Assembly: GCF_049116215.1 (NCBI RefSeq)
Contig: NZ_JAGDZB010000006.1
Location: forward strand, 62,001 to 126,000
Reading direction: 5' to 3'
Length of the DNA: 64,000 nucleotides
Origin: Shimia sp049116215
Lineage (GTDB): Bacteria; Pseudomonadota; Alphaproteobacteria; Rhodobacterales; Rhodobacteraceae
Part shown: piece after piece, positions 50,656-59,627 of the stretch
Layout of the letters: each line of letters starts with the position of its first letter
Numbering within the stretch: position 1 is the stretch's first letter
Notes under the pieces: model-generated
Seen by the model: the letters and a program-made list of their open reading frames with translations, nothing else
What the model was told of the DNA's origin: nothing
Databases searched by the model: none
Program-made: the position numbers and the translations under genes

Positions 50656-51357
50656 TCAGCCAATCTCTTCAACCAGTGGCAAAATTTCTGAAAGTGACGA
50701 AAGCGCCACAAATCGCGGGTTGTCTGTTGGTGTTTCCGCCTGCTCCAATACCCAAGCAGGGCCATTGGGAACGTGTGCGGCCCAGCTGCCAACAGACAGG
50801 GAAGGTACAATATCGGATTTCATTGAGTCGCCAACCATCAGGGCGCGGTCCGGACCGTCGGCGTAGGAGTGAAACGCCTTGGTATAGGTGTCGGAGTTTT
50901 TGTGACTGACGATCTCGACCCAGTCAAACAGGTCGCCCAAACCGGATTGGGCAACCTTGCGTTCCTGGTCGAGCAGGTCGCCCTTTGTGATGAGCAGCAA
51001 TCGATGGGTTTTTGACAGAGTTTCAATTACTTCTCTGGCGTGCGGAAGCAACTCAATGGGATGCTGCAGCATGTCTCGACCACAGGCCATCAGCTCGGCA
51101 ATCACCGATGCCGGGACACGTTCTTCGGTGACCTCAATGGCGGTTTCGATCATTGAGAGGACAAATCCCTTGGTGCCAAACCCGTAGTGACCCACATTGC
51201 GCCGCTCTGCGGCCAAAAGGCGGTCCTCGAGGTGGTCTGGCTCCGTAAAGTCCGCGAGAAGTTCGGCAAACTTGGCTTGGGTCAGGCGGAAAAACCGGTC
51301 TGTGTGCCAAAGTGTGTCATCTGCATCAAAGGCAACCGTTGTGAGGGTCTTGGGCAT
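50656..51357 (-). CDS. HAD-family hydrolase
   Basis: A 233-residue haloacid-dehalogenase-like protein. Motif I is VAFDADDTLWHTD (nucleophile and acid Asp pair), motif II is LLLITKGD, and motif III/IV is K in SHKNSDTY with ALMVGDSMKSDIVPSLSVGSWAAHVP. The cap between motifs I and II is helical. It is probably a small phosphatase; the substrate is unknown. It is divergent from clpS. Confidence 0.88.
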   Translation of the reverse strand: MPKTLTTVAFDADDTLWHTDRFFRLTQAKFAELLADFTEPDHLEDRLLAAERRNVGHYGFGTKGFVLSMIETAIEVTEERVPASVIAELMACGRDMLQHPIELLPHAREVIETLSKTHRLLLITKGDLLDQERKVAQSGLGDLFDWVEIVSHKNSDTYTKAFHSYADGPDRALMVGDSMKSDIVPSLSVGSWAAHVPNGPAWVLEQAETPTDNPRFVALSSLSEILPLVEEIG

Positions 51358-51444
51358 GAAAAAGATCCGATTGTTCCTGACCTCTTTTCTATGGCCAACT
51401 TCAGGCTATATAAACAGCAAACCACAAACCGGATTCTTGTGAAT

Positions 51445-51783
51445 ATGCCATTGCAGACGATGAACATGAGCATGGGTGACGATGATGGCGGCGACCTGGG
51501 TGTCGCGCTGGAAACACGTACCCGCACCAAAAAGCCGCCCCTTTACAAGGTGATGTTGCTCAATGACGATTACACACCAATGGAGTTTGTGGTGCTTGTG
51601 CTCGAGCGGTTCTTCTCGATGACCCATGCGCAAGCGTTTGAGATCATGCTCACCGTGCACAAAAAAGGTGTGGCGGTAGTGGGTGTGTTCAGCCACGAAA
51701 TTGCAGAAACCAAGGTCACACAGGTGATGGATTTGGCGCAGCGCCATCAGCATCCCCTGCAGTGTACGATGGAGAAGGAGTGA
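51445..51783 (+). CDS. clpS: ATP-dependent Clp protease adaptor ClpS
   Basis: A 112-residue adaptor: an unstructured N-terminus, then PPLYKVMLLNDDYTPMEFVVLVLERFFSMTHAQAFEIMLTVHKKGVAVVGVFSHEIAETKVTQVMDLAQRHQHPLQCTMEKE. LLNDDYTPMEFV and the HKKG motif form the N-degron pocket. It delivers N-end-rule substrates to ClpAP. The clpA gene is not adjacent. Confidence 0.95.
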   Translation: MPLQTMNMSMGDDDGGDLGVALETRTRTKKPPLYKVMLLNDDYTPMEFVVLVLERFFSMTHAQAFEIMLTVHKKGVAVVGVFSHEIAETKVTQVMDLAQRHQHPLQCTMEKE

Positions 51784-51809
51784 CCGGGCTGCCCGGTTCA
51801 CCGCATAAA

Positions 51810-52793
51810 ATGTCCCATTCCCGATTGTCACTGGCTGTAGAAGACTACGGCCTGTCGTTGCCGTCTGACGGGCGGATTGCTGTATTTGCGCCGCGTGTTG
51901 GCTTTGACCTGAGCGCTTTACCGCGTGCCCAAGTGCACGTGGTTCAGCACCTGAAGCCAGATTTTGATGCCTTCTCCGACGCAGGCTTTGACGCTGATGT
52001 TGTCGAAAGTGGCCGCTACGCGGCGGCTGTCGTTGTGTTGCCACGCGCCAAAGCTCTTGCACGGGACTTGATTGCTCGGGCTTCCAAATGTGCAGATCTG
52101 GTCATCGTTGATGGGCAAAAAACCGATGGCATTGATGGACTTTATAAGGAATGCCGCAAGCGGGCCGATGTTTTGGGCAGTTTTGCCAAATCTCATGGGC
52201 GCTTGTTTTGGTTTGAAGGTGGTGCGTTTGACGACTGGTTGGCCGGCGCTCCCGCAAGAGTAGAAGATCGCTTTGTCACCCGTCCGGGAGTGTTCAGCGC
52301 GGATGGTGTGGACCCTGCATCCAAGATGTTGGCGGAAGCATTGCCGCCAAAACTTGGTCGGGTTGTGGCGGACCTTGGGGCTGGTTGGGGCTACCTCTCC
52401 TGTCAGATGGCGGCGCGTCAGGCGTTTGATGTGTTGCACCTGGTTGAGGCGGATCATGTGGCGCTTGAGTGTGCCAAGGAAAACCTGACAGACCCTCGGG
52501 CGCAGTTTCATTGGGCGGACGCCACCAATTTCAAGCCGGGCCACCGTGTGGACACGGTTGTGATGAACCCGCCGTTTCACACCGGACGCAAAGCGGAGCC
52601 CGCTTTGGGGGAGAGTTTCATTCGGGCTGCGGCCAAGATGCTGGCGCCGTCCGGGCATCTTTGGTTGGTCGCGAACCGGCACCTGCCTTATGAGGCCACG
52701 CTTCAGGATGCGTTCCAGTCTGTCGAGGCCGTTGCCGGGGACACCCGTTTCAAGGTATTGCATGCACAGCGCCCGACGCGGGCAAGAGGGTGA
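51810..52793 (+). CDS. Class I methyltransferase, RsmC-like
   Basis: A 327-residue protein in two halves. The C-terminal half is a Rossmann methyltransferase with SAM motif DLGAGWGYLS (189-198) and the catalytic NPPF (253-256) of enzymes acting on exocyclic amino groups of guanine. The N-terminal half looks like a degenerate copy of the same fold, as in RsmC (16S rRNA G1207). It follows clpS by 26 bases on the same strand. Confidence 0.87.
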   Translation: MSHSRLSLAVEDYGLSLPSDGRIAVFAPRVGFDLSALPRAQVHVVQHLKPDFDAFSDAGFDADVVESGRYAAAVVVLPRAKALARDLIARASKCADLVIVDGQKTDGIDGLYKECRKRADVLGSFAKSHGRLFWFEGGAFDDWLAGAPARVEDRFVTRPGVFSADGVDPASKMLAEALPPKLGRVVADLGAGWGYLSCQMAARQAFDVLHLVEADHVALECAKENLTDPRAQFHWADATNFKPGHRVDTVVMNPPFHTGRKAEPALGESFIRAAAKMLAPSGHLWLVANRHLPYEATLQDAFQSVEAVAGDTRFKVLHAQRPTRARG

Positions 52794-52838
52794 CACAGAG
52801 CTGGTGTAGGCTCACGGACAGTGTGATGGGGATCGTAG

Positions 52839-53639
52839 ATGTCTTTTAATATTGCGGGTAAGACCGCCATAATCACCGGCTCTGCCAACGGCATCGGCCT
52901 GGCTGTTGGGCGGCACTTTGCGGATCATGGCGCAAATGTCATGTTTGCCGACGTGGATGAAAAGAGCCTGTGCGCCGAATTTGGAGAGCGCCCGGAAGAG
53001 GGCAATGTGCGGTATTTTGCCGGCGACCTGCGCGAAAAGCTCACGATCAACAATCTGATCTCCGCCACGATTGATGCCTTTGATCAGGTCGATATTTTGA
53101 TCAACGGCTGCCGGCAAGTGACCACCAGTGATCCGCTCAATCCGGATGACACCTCGGTGGATCTGATGATCCAGCAGAACCTGATGACCTCGCTGCGGTT
53201 GAGCCAAATTGTGGCCAAGCGTATGATTAAGCAGGCGGAGGGGCGTGAGGAGGGCTCTGCTGGAGCGATTGTGAACCTCAGCTCAATTGCGGCGCAGCGC
53301 TCGCAGCCAGATTTGCTGGGTTACTCGATTGCAACGGCAGCCTTGGATCAGATGACCCGTGCGATGGCGGTGGCTTTGGCGCCGGAGCGTATCCGGGTGA
53401 ACGCGGTGGCGATTGGCTCAGTGATGTCGGCAAGTCTGCAGACCGCGTTAAAAGACAACCGGGATTGCCGCAACGAGATTGAGCAGCATACGCCTTTGGG
53501 CCGGATTGCGGCGCCAGGTGAATTGGCGGATGCGGTTCAGTTTTTGGCTTCCGAAGCGTCGGGATTCATGACCGGTCAAATTGTGACTGTGGATGGTGGC
53601 CGCTCGCTTCTGGATACGGTGAGCACGCCGGCGCACTAA
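52839..53639 (+). CDS. SDR-family protein with altered catalytic motif
   Basis: A 266-residue short-chain dehydrogenase-like protein. The nucleotide-binding TGSANGIG (13-20) and catalytic Ser (S148 or S149 in NLSSIAA) are present, but the YxxxK motif reads Y162-SIA-T166, so the lysine is replaced by threonine (codon ACG), and the NNAG strand reads INGC. The C-terminus (GFMTGQIVTVDGGRSL) is normal. It may be inactive as a dehydrogenase or use another chemistry. It lies between the RsmC-like gene and hemF in the same direction. Confidence 0.85.
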   Translation: MSFNIAGKTAIITGSANGIGLAVGRHFADHGANVMFADVDEKSLCAEFGERPEEGNVRYFAGDLREKLTINNLISATIDAFDQVDILINGCRQVTTSDPLNPDDTSVDLMIQQNLMTSLRLSQIVAKRMIKQAEGREEGSAGAIVNLSSIAAQRSQPDLLGYSIATAALDQMTRAMAVALAPERIRVNAVAIGSVMSASLQTALKDNRDCRNEIEQHTPLGRIAAPGELADAVQFLASEASGFMTGQIVTVDGGRSLLDTVSTPAH

Positions 53640-53712
53640 GCCGCGCTGTTCTGCCGCTGGCGTCTGTTCTGTGCCGATGATAGGCAATGCGGAACACAAC
53701 GGAGGGGCAGGC

Positions 53713-54606
53713 ATGTCTGATCAGATGGACACCGAAAAGCAACGCGCCAGCGCATGGTTTCGTGAATTGCGGGATCAGATTGTGGCCGCTTTTGAAGGGT
53801 TGGAGGACAGCCATTCCGAGGGTCCGTTTGCAGATCAGGACGCTGGCCGATTTGAGGTGACAGAGACCAAGCGCAGCAGTGCCGATGGATCGGATGCTGG
53901 CGGTGGGTTGATGTCGGTGATGCGCGGCGGGCGTGTTTTCGAGAAAGTCGGCGTGAATGTGTCCACCGTCTACGGCGAGCTGGGAGAGCGTGCGCAGAAC
54001 GCCATGGCGGCGCGCAAAGGTCTGCCAGGCATGAAAGAAGATCCGCGATTTTGGGCCTGTGGCATCAGTCTTGTGGCGCATATGCAGAATCCGCATTGCC
54101 CGGCCGTGCATATGAACACACGGATGTTCTGGACCCCACATGGTTGGTGGTTTGGCGGCGGGTCTGATTTGAACCCGTGTCTCGAATATGACGAAGACAC
54201 AGCGCACTTCCACGGTGTGCAAAAAGCGCATTGTGACAGCCATGGGGAAGACCACTACCCACGTCTAAAGGCCTGGGCGGACGAGTATTTTTATATTCCG
54301 CACCGCAACCGGGCACGTGGGGTTGGAGGTATTTTCCTGGATGACCACAACACCGGGGATTGGGCGGTGGATTTTGGCTTTATTCAGGACATTGGCAAAG
54401 CCTTCCTGCCAGCCTTTGTGCCGTTGGTTGAGAAACGTCGGGTGGATGATTTTGGCGCGGCGGAGAAAGATGCGCAACTGGTGCATCGTGGGCTCTATGC
54501 GGAATACAACCTTGTTTATGATCGCGGCACCAAATTTGGGCTGGAAACCGGCCATGATGCCAACGCCGTGCTGATGAGCCTGCCACCCATGGCAAAATGG
54601 GTGTAA
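53713..54606 (+). CDS. hemF: Oxygen-dependent coproporphyrinogen III oxidase
   Basis: A 297-residue enzyme: GGRVFEKVGVNVSTVYGEL, GISLVAHMQNPHCPAVHMNTRMFW, WWFGGGSDLNPCLEYDEDTAHFH and RGVGGIFLDD are all HemF landmarks, and RGTKFGLETG lies near the end. It is the aerobic counterpart of HemN. The ATG at 53713 follows GGAGGGG. No FNR box was seen before it. Confidence 0.96.
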   Translation: MSDQMDTEKQRASAWFRELRDQIVAAFEGLEDSHSEGPFADQDAGRFEVTETKRSSADGSDAGGGLMSVMRGGRVFEKVGVNVSTVYGELGERAQNAMAARKGLPGMKEDPRFWACGISLVAHMQNPHCPAVHMNTRMFWTPHGWWFGGGSDLNPCLEYDEDTAHFHGVQKAHCDSHGEDHYPRLKAWADEYFYIPHRNRARGVGGIFLDDHNTGDWAVDFGFIQDIGKAFLPAFVPLVEKRRVDDFGAAEKDAQLVHRGLYAEYNLVYDRGTKFGLETGHDANAVLMSLPPMAKWV

Positions 54607-54616
54607 CGGCAGCAGG

Positions 54617-55183
54617 TTAGCCCTGCTGCGCTTTGCGGATTTTGCTGCAAAGTAAGGCGTGGACAGCTTCAACTTCGGCGAGATCGCCGCGTAGGGCGGT
54701 GAGCTCTGCATCGCCGGACTTCAGGCGGATGCGCAGGGCGGCTTTGCCCGTCGCCATGTCGGTGCGCCGCACGTAGATGCTGGTGATGTCACGGAGCGGC
54801 AGTTTGCGGGCGCCCTTTTGTTGATCCCGGCGGTTCAGGGCGCAGAGCATTAGGGTGCGTGATTTGGCCTCAAACCGGATTTCGGCGCGATGGCCTTTCA
54901 TGGCAAAGCGATACGCGGCCATCCCGATCAGCGCACAAGCGATGGAGAGCAGCGATTTGGATATCATCGGGTTGCCAACAAAATTGGCGTCCGGGAAGCT
55001 CCATTGCACCAATGAGCTGAGCACAAACACCACGCCGATGAAGCGCAGTAGCGTCTCTTTCAAAGAAGAGTGACGGAAGTCGCCCACGGTTTCCCGGACG
55101 CAGTAGCCGGCCTTTGATGGCCGAGGCTGTAAAGTATCCCAGTGATAATCGTCGATAGTGCCCAGTTGTCCCAACGCGTGCAT
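54617..55183 (-). CDS. Hypothetical membrane protein
   Basis: A 188-residue protein with two probable membrane helices (LLRFIGVVFVLSSLVQWSF and LLSIACALIGMAAYRFAM) followed by a strand-rich C-terminal domain (AEIRFEAKSRTLMLCALNRRDQQKGARKLPLRDITSIYVRRTD) that looks PH-like. I do not recognise a named family. It converges with hemF; a GCAGCAGG/CCTGCTGC hairpin (54609-54629) spans the gap. 55184-55288 before hemC shows nothing I can name. Confidence 0.65.
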   Translation of the reverse strand: MHALGQLGTIDDYHWDTLQPRPSKAGYCVRETVGDFRHSSLKETLLRFIGVVFVLSSLVQWSFPDANFVGNPMISKSLLSIACALIGMAAYRFAMKGHRAEIRFEAKSRTLMLCALNRRDQQKGARKLPLRDITSIYVRRTDMATGKAALRIRLKSGDAELTALRGDLAEVEAVHALLCSKIRKAQQG

Positions 55184-55288
55184 GGCTTGGTCCTCTGATC
55201 CCTGTTGATGGGATCAGAGTGTCTTAAAAACATGGCCGAAACATGCCGGGAATGGCACGGTTAAGGGGAAATTAACCGTAAATCGCTG

Positions 55289-56248
55289 CTAGCTGCGCCA
55301 GTCAAAGAAGCCCGCGCCGCCGCGTTCCAGCAAGTATTTGGCCATGCCTTCGCCAAGCGCCGCGCCGTCTTCAATCGGTGCGGTTTGATCGTCACGCAGG
55401 CTTTCAGAGCCATCCGGACGCAGCACTTCACCGCGTAGGCGAATGGTGTTGCCGACAAGTTCCGCGAGGCCCGCAATGGGGGTTTCACAAGAGCCGTCCA
55501 GAGCTGCAAGAAAAGCGCGCTCGGCATTGAGGCGTTGGCCGGTGGGGCCGTCGTGAATAGCCTCCAATAGGGCAGCAGTGCTCATGTCGTCCGCGCGACG
55601 CTCGATGCCGATGGCACCTTGCGCGACTGCCGGCAGCATTTCCTCTGGCGCGATGGCGGAAGAGGCCACATGAGACATTTCCAGGCGGTTTAGGCCAGCC
55701 ATAGCAAGGAAGGTGCAATCTGCCACCTTGTCTTCCAGCTTTTTCAAGCGGGTTTGCACGTTGCCGCGGAATTCTACCACTTTGAGATCACTGCGGTAAT
55801 TCAGAAGTTGCGCACGACGGCGCAGGCTGGAGGTGCCTACGGTGGCGCCTTCCGGTAGGTCTGCTAAAGACGCGTGACTTGGCGAGACAAAAGCGTCACG
55901 GGTGTCTTCGCGCGGCAAGTAAGTATCGAGCAATAGGCCGTCAGGTTGAAGGACCGGCATGTCTTTCATCGAGTGCACGGCAATGTCAATGCCGCCAACC
56001 AGCATGGCCTCTTCAATTTCCTTTGTGAACAGGCCTTTGCCGCCAACTTCCTTGAGAGGCTTGTCCTTGGCAATCAACTGCGCATTGTCACCCGACGTGG
56101 TGATCACCACGATCTCGAAGGCTTCTTCTGGCAGATCAAACGCTTCCATCAGACGACGGCGGGTTTCATAGGCCTGCGCAAGTGCGAGCGGAGAGCCACG
56201 GGTGCCGATTTTCAGCGGAGAAGCGGGGGTTGGCAAAGTCACTGTCAT
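55289..56248 (-). CDS. hemC: Hydroxymethylbilane synthase
   Basis: A 319-residue porphobilinogen deaminase: LKIGTRGSPLALAQAYETRR, GGKGLFTKEIEEAMLVGGIDIAVHSMKDMP, EDTRDAFVS, GTSSLRRRAQLL and the cofactor cysteine in GSCETPIAGLA. It joins four porphobilinogens. It is divergent from hemE across 198 bases that include an FNR box. Confidence 0.96.
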   Translation of the reverse strand: MTVTLPTPASPLKIGTRGSPLALAQAYETRRRLMEAFDLPEEAFEIVVITTSGDNAQLIAKDKPLKEVGGKGLFTKEIEEAMLVGGIDIAVHSMKDMPVLQPDGLLLDTYLPREDTRDAFVSPSHASLADLPEGATVGTSSLRRRAQLLNYRSDLKVVEFRGNVQTRLKKLEDKVADCTFLAMAGLNRLEMSHVASSAIAPEEMLPAVAQGAIGIERRADDMSTAALLEAIHDGPTGQRLNAERAFLAALDGSCETPIAGLAELVGNTIRLRGEVLRPDGSESLRDDQTAPIEDGAALGEGMAKYLLERGGAGFFDWRS

Positions 56249-56398
56249 GGCGACGGTCTAATCCTGAGTGGCGGGTCTGGCAAGCGTCCTAAGGGTTGAC
56301 AACAGGAGGTGCGCGCGAGACCTAGCGTAGAGAAGCCTCGCCAAATTGGCAGGGCGGGTGAGTTGGGTTGAAAAGGCACGGAAAGCCGGTTGGCTTCC

Positions 56399-56412
56399 TT
56401 GACACAAATCAA
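56399..56412. promoter_or_regulatory. FNR box upstream of hemE
   Basis: TTGACACAAATCAA fits the FNR pattern and ends 34 bases before the hemE start. Confidence 0.8.
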
Positions 56413-56446
56413 CGAGCGGCGAATTGGGCAGGACTAAGAGGAACGC

Positions 56447-57481
56447 ATGACACAGACCAAGAAAATTCTGCGGGCTTTGGCCGGCGAGACACTCGACACT
56501 CCCCCCATCTGGATGATGCGCCAGGCTGGCCGCTATCTGCCGGAATACCGCGCGACACGTGGCGAAGCGGGTGACTTCCTATCCTTGTGCTACAACAGTG
56601 AGCTGGCGGCTGAGGTGACCCTGCAACCGATCCGGCGTTATGGCTTTGATGCGGCCATCTTATTTGCGGATATTTTGCTTTTGCCACAAGCGCTTGGCGC
56701 GGATTTGTGGTTTGTCACAGGTGAAGGGCCACGGCTGTCGACCATTGAAAATCAAGCGGATTTTGACAAGCTGAAGCCGGTCAGCGAGATCCATGAAACG
56801 CTCAATCCGGTGTATGAAACCGTTCGGATTTTGAGCCGGGAATTGCCGAGCGAGACCACATTGATTGGTTTTGCCGGCATGCCGTGGACCGTGGCGACCT
56901 ATATGGTGGCTGGGCGTGGGACACCTGATCAGGGGCCAGCACACAAACTGAAGGATGAAAATCCGGAAGTATTCGATCAGATCATTGATATTCTGACCGA
57001 AGGTACCGTGGAATATCTGTCCAAACAGATCGAAGCTGGGGCCGAGGTTGTGAAGTTGTTTGACAGCTGGGCAGGTTCGCTTAAAGGCGATGATTTTGAT
57101 CGTTATGCTGTTGAACCTGCAAAGAAAATTATTGCCGCTTTGAAAGAGCGTCACCCGGATACGCCGATCATCGCCTTCCCGCGTGGTGCAGGTGAGCGCT
57201 ATGTTGGGTTCGCGGAAGCCACCGGTGCGGATTGCGTCGCGTTGGATGATGGTGTGACGCCGGAGTGGGCTGCCGCCAACGTGCAGACATCTTGCTGTGT
57301 TCAGGGCAACTTGAAGTCCAGCCATATGGTGACCGGCGGGCAGGATCTGGTGGATGAGACCCGCAAGATTGTCGCAGCCTTCGGCAAAGGGCCGCATATC
57401 TTCAACCTGGGTCATGGAATCACCCCGGACGCCGATCCGGAAAATGTGCAGCTGATGATCGACACGGTGCGCGGCAGTTAA
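56447..57481 (+). CDS. hemE: Uroporphyrinogen decarboxylase
   Basis: A 344-residue enzyme: PPIWMMRQAGRYLPEYRATR, CYNSELAAEVTLQPIRRYGFDAAILFADILL, FAGMPWTVATYMV and FNLGHGITPDADPENV are the family signatures. It makes coproporphyrinogen III, the substrate of HemF and HemN. AAGAGGAA precedes the ATG. The FNR box upstream suggests oxygen control. Confidence 0.96.
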   Translation: MTQTKKILRALAGETLDTPPIWMMRQAGRYLPEYRATRGEAGDFLSLCYNSELAAEVTLQPIRRYGFDAAILFADILLLPQALGADLWFVTGEGPRLSTIENQADFDKLKPVSEIHETLNPVYETVRILSRELPSETTLIGFAGMPWTVATYMVAGRGTPDQGPAHKLKDENPEVFDQIIDILTEGTVEYLSKQIEAGAEVVKLFDSWAGSLKGDDFDRYAVEPAKKIIAALKERHPDTPIIAFPRGAGERYVGFAEATGADCVALDDGVTPEWAAANVQTSCCVQGNLKSSHMVTGGQDLVDETRKIVAAFGKGPHIFNLGHGITPDADPENVQLMIDTVRGS

Positions 57482-57529
57482 CCACCGATTTTGACGTCGG
57501 TATTCTGTCGGTATTGCGACTGTTTCACG

Positions 57530-57552
57530 GAGGTGCGCCTTAGGCGCGCCTC
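57530..57552. terminator. Hairpin between hemE and the racemase-like gene
   Basis: GAGGtGCGCC pairs with GGCGCgCCTC around TTA in the gap between convergent genes, entering the last codons of the minus-strand gene. No long T-run follows. Confidence 0.5.
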
Positions 57553-58676
57553 TGTTGCGTTAACGGATCGGGCGTTGCGGGAAGGTTGAGTTCAGACAAG
57601 ATTTCTTCCGTGTGTTCCCCGCGTCGCGGCGCGGGCTGAATGTCTTCGACAAACCCATCAAAGCGCGGTGCCGGGCTGGCCTGAAGATTGCCGTGGGTGT
57701 GGTGCCAGACGTCACGGGCGGTCATGTGCGCCGATCGGGCGCTTTCTTCCGGGGAGAGCACAACCGCGACGCAGGCGTCAGAGCCTGTAAACAGATCATC
57801 CCAATGCAGGCGTGGTTCGCGCACAAAGATGTCGGTTAGGCGGGCGGTGAGTTTGGGCCAGAGGGCGCGGTCATGCTGCTTGGCAAATTCGGGGTCGTCG
57901 GCCAGTCCAAGTTTATCGAGGAAGGCGGCGTAGAATTGTGGCTCCAGCGCTTGCACGGAGACGTAGCCACCATCGGAGCAGACATAGCTGCGAGACCAAT
58001 GCGGACCGTCGAGCAGGCTGTGACCGCGCTCCATAGCCAGTCCACCGGCTTGGCGTAGGGCCATCAAGAGCGTCATCATGTGAGCGGAGCCATCGACAAT
58101 GGCAGCGTCAACCACCGTGCCTTGACCAATTTCTTGCGCGTTGAGGATGCCGGTCAGGATGCCGATCACCAGATAGAGCGCGCCGCCGCCGATGTCGCCC
58201 ACGAGGGTCGCCGGGGTGATCGGAGGGGAGCCGGGCTCAGAAGCGTACCAGAGCGCGCCGGATTGGGCGATGTAGTTGAGGTCGTGACCGGCTGTTTCTG
58301 CGCGAGGCCCGCTTTGGCCCCAACCGGTCATGCGGCCATAGACAAGCCTTGGGTTGGTGGCATGGCAGTCGGCCGGACCAAGGCCGAGCCGCTCCATGAC
58401 GCCGGGTCGGAAGCCTTCGATCAGCGCATCTGCGGAGTCGATGAGCTTTTTGGCTACGACGAGGTCGTCCGGGTCTTTGAGATCCAGAGCAATGGAGCGT
58501 TTGCCGCGGTCGAGCACGGATTGATCGGCGGTGATGGACCCGCCACCTTTGCGATGGATGGTGATCACATCCGCGCCAAGGTCTGCCAGATGCATGGCGG
58601 CAAACGGGCCGGGGCCGAGGCCTTCGATTTCTACGATACGGATGCCTTGCAGCATGGGCTTGGTCCTCTGGGTCAT
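57540..58676 (-). CDS. Alpha-methylacyl-CoA racemase-like (CaiB/BaiF family)
   Basis: A 378-residue family III CoA-transferase-fold protein. Three residues match the catalytic set of mycobacterial alpha-methylacyl-CoA racemase as I remember it (His126, Asp156, Glu241): His131 in TAGHDLNY, Asp161 in LVGDIGGGA and Glu245 in QALEPQFY. This favours a racemase that inverts 2-methyl groups over a CoA transferase. It is the last gene of the minus-strand catabolic cluster, 116 bases after the SDR gene. Confidence 0.82.
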   Translation of the reverse strand: MTQRTKPMLQGIRIVEIEGLGPGPFAAMHLADLGADVITIHRKGGGSITADQSVLDRGKRSIALDLKDPDDLVVAKKLIDSADALIEGFRPGVMERLGLGPADCHATNPRLVYGRMTGWGQSGPRAETAGHDLNYIAQSGALWYASEPGSPPITPATLVGDIGGGALYLVIGILTGILNAQEIGQGTVVDAAIVDGSAHMMTLLMALRQAGGLAMERGHSLLDGPHWSRSYVCSDGGYVSVQALEPQFYAAFLDKLGLADDPEFAKQHDRALWPKLTARLTDIFVREPRLHWDDLFTGSDACVAVVLSPEESARSAHMTARDVWHHTHGNLQASPAPRFDGFVEDIQPAPRRGEHTEEILSELNLPATPDPLTQQRRA

Positions 58677-58792
58677 CGCAGATGCTCCATCGCGCTAGGG
58701 AAGCTACGAATCTGCAAGCCCATACAGCCAGAGTTTTGTGTCAGAATTAACAAGGCGCGGGTGCGCAGTTTGGCGTTTTGGCTTTGCATTGG

Positions 58793-59617
58793 TTACAGCC
58801 CGTTCAACCCGCCGCCGACCGTGAGTACTTGAGCGGAGACGTAATTGCTTTCGGGGCAGCACATCAGATAAACGCCGTCGGCCGCTTCTTCGGGTGTTCC
58901 GGGGCGACCAAGGGGCACCATGGCGGCAAAGCCGCCAGCCACTTTGGTTGGGATGCCGATGCCCACGGTGTTGCCGTCCACGGTGATGGATTTCTTGTCG
59001 TCTGTGGCCTGGGTCAGACGGGTTTCGATATAGCCAAAGGCGACGCAGTTCACGTTGACCTTGTAGCGGCCCCATTCTTTGGCCAGGGATTTGGTCAGGC
59101 CCAGCACGGCGGATTTTGCGGAGGAGTAGTTGGCTTGGCCCACGTTGCCGCCCGTGCCCGCGATGGACGAGATGTTGACCACCTTGCGGAAGACTTCGCG
59201 GCCCTCTTCAGCTTCATGCTTGGCATGGCCTTTGATGAAGCCCGAGGCGGCGCGCAGGATTTGGAAGGGCGCTTTGACGTGCACGTCCATCATGGCGTCA
59301 AACTGATCGTCGGTCATATGGCCAATCAGGCTGTCCCATGTGTAGCCGGCGTTGTTGACGATGATGTCGATGGCGTTCCATTTTTCAACGCCCGCGCCGA
59401 TGAAGCGCTCGGCAAAGCCGTTTTCCGTGACAGAGCCGACAACCGCGATGGCGTTGCCTCCAGCGGCGGTGATTTCGTCGACTACAGTTTGGGCGGGGGC
59501 GTCCTCGAGGTCGTTGAGCACGATGTTGGCGCCCTCGGAAGCGAGTTTCAGCGCGACGGCACGGCCGATGCCGTTGCCTGCGCCGGTGATGTAGGCGGTT
59601 TTTCCAGTGAGTTTCAT
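58793..59617 (-). CDS. SDR-family 3-hydroxyacyl-CoA dehydrogenase candidate
   Basis: A 274-residue short-chain dehydrogenase with intact motifs: TGAGNGIG (11-18), NNAG (88-91), Ser150/151 in NISSIAG, Tyr164 and Lys168 in YSSAK. The N-terminal part resembles the dehydrogenase module of peroxisomal MFE-2 and FabG. In this cluster it would oxidise the 3-hydroxyacyl-CoA. It follows the acyl-CoA dehydrogenase gene by ten bases. Confidence 0.87.
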   Translation of the reverse strand: MKLTGKTAYITGAGNGIGRAVALKLASEGANIVLNDLEDAPAQTVVDEITAAGGNAIAVVGSVTENGFAERFIGAGVEKWNAIDIIVNNAGYTWDSLIGHMTDDQFDAMMDVHVKAPFQILRAASGFIKGHAKHEAEEGREVFRKVVNISSIAGTGGNVGQANYSSAKSAVLGLTKSLAKEWGRYKVNVNCVAFGYIETRLTQATDDKKSITVDGNTVGIGIPTKVAGGFAAMVPLGRPGTPEEAADGVYLMCCPESNYVSAQVLTVGGGLNGL

Positions 59618-59627
59618 TGTACGGTCC

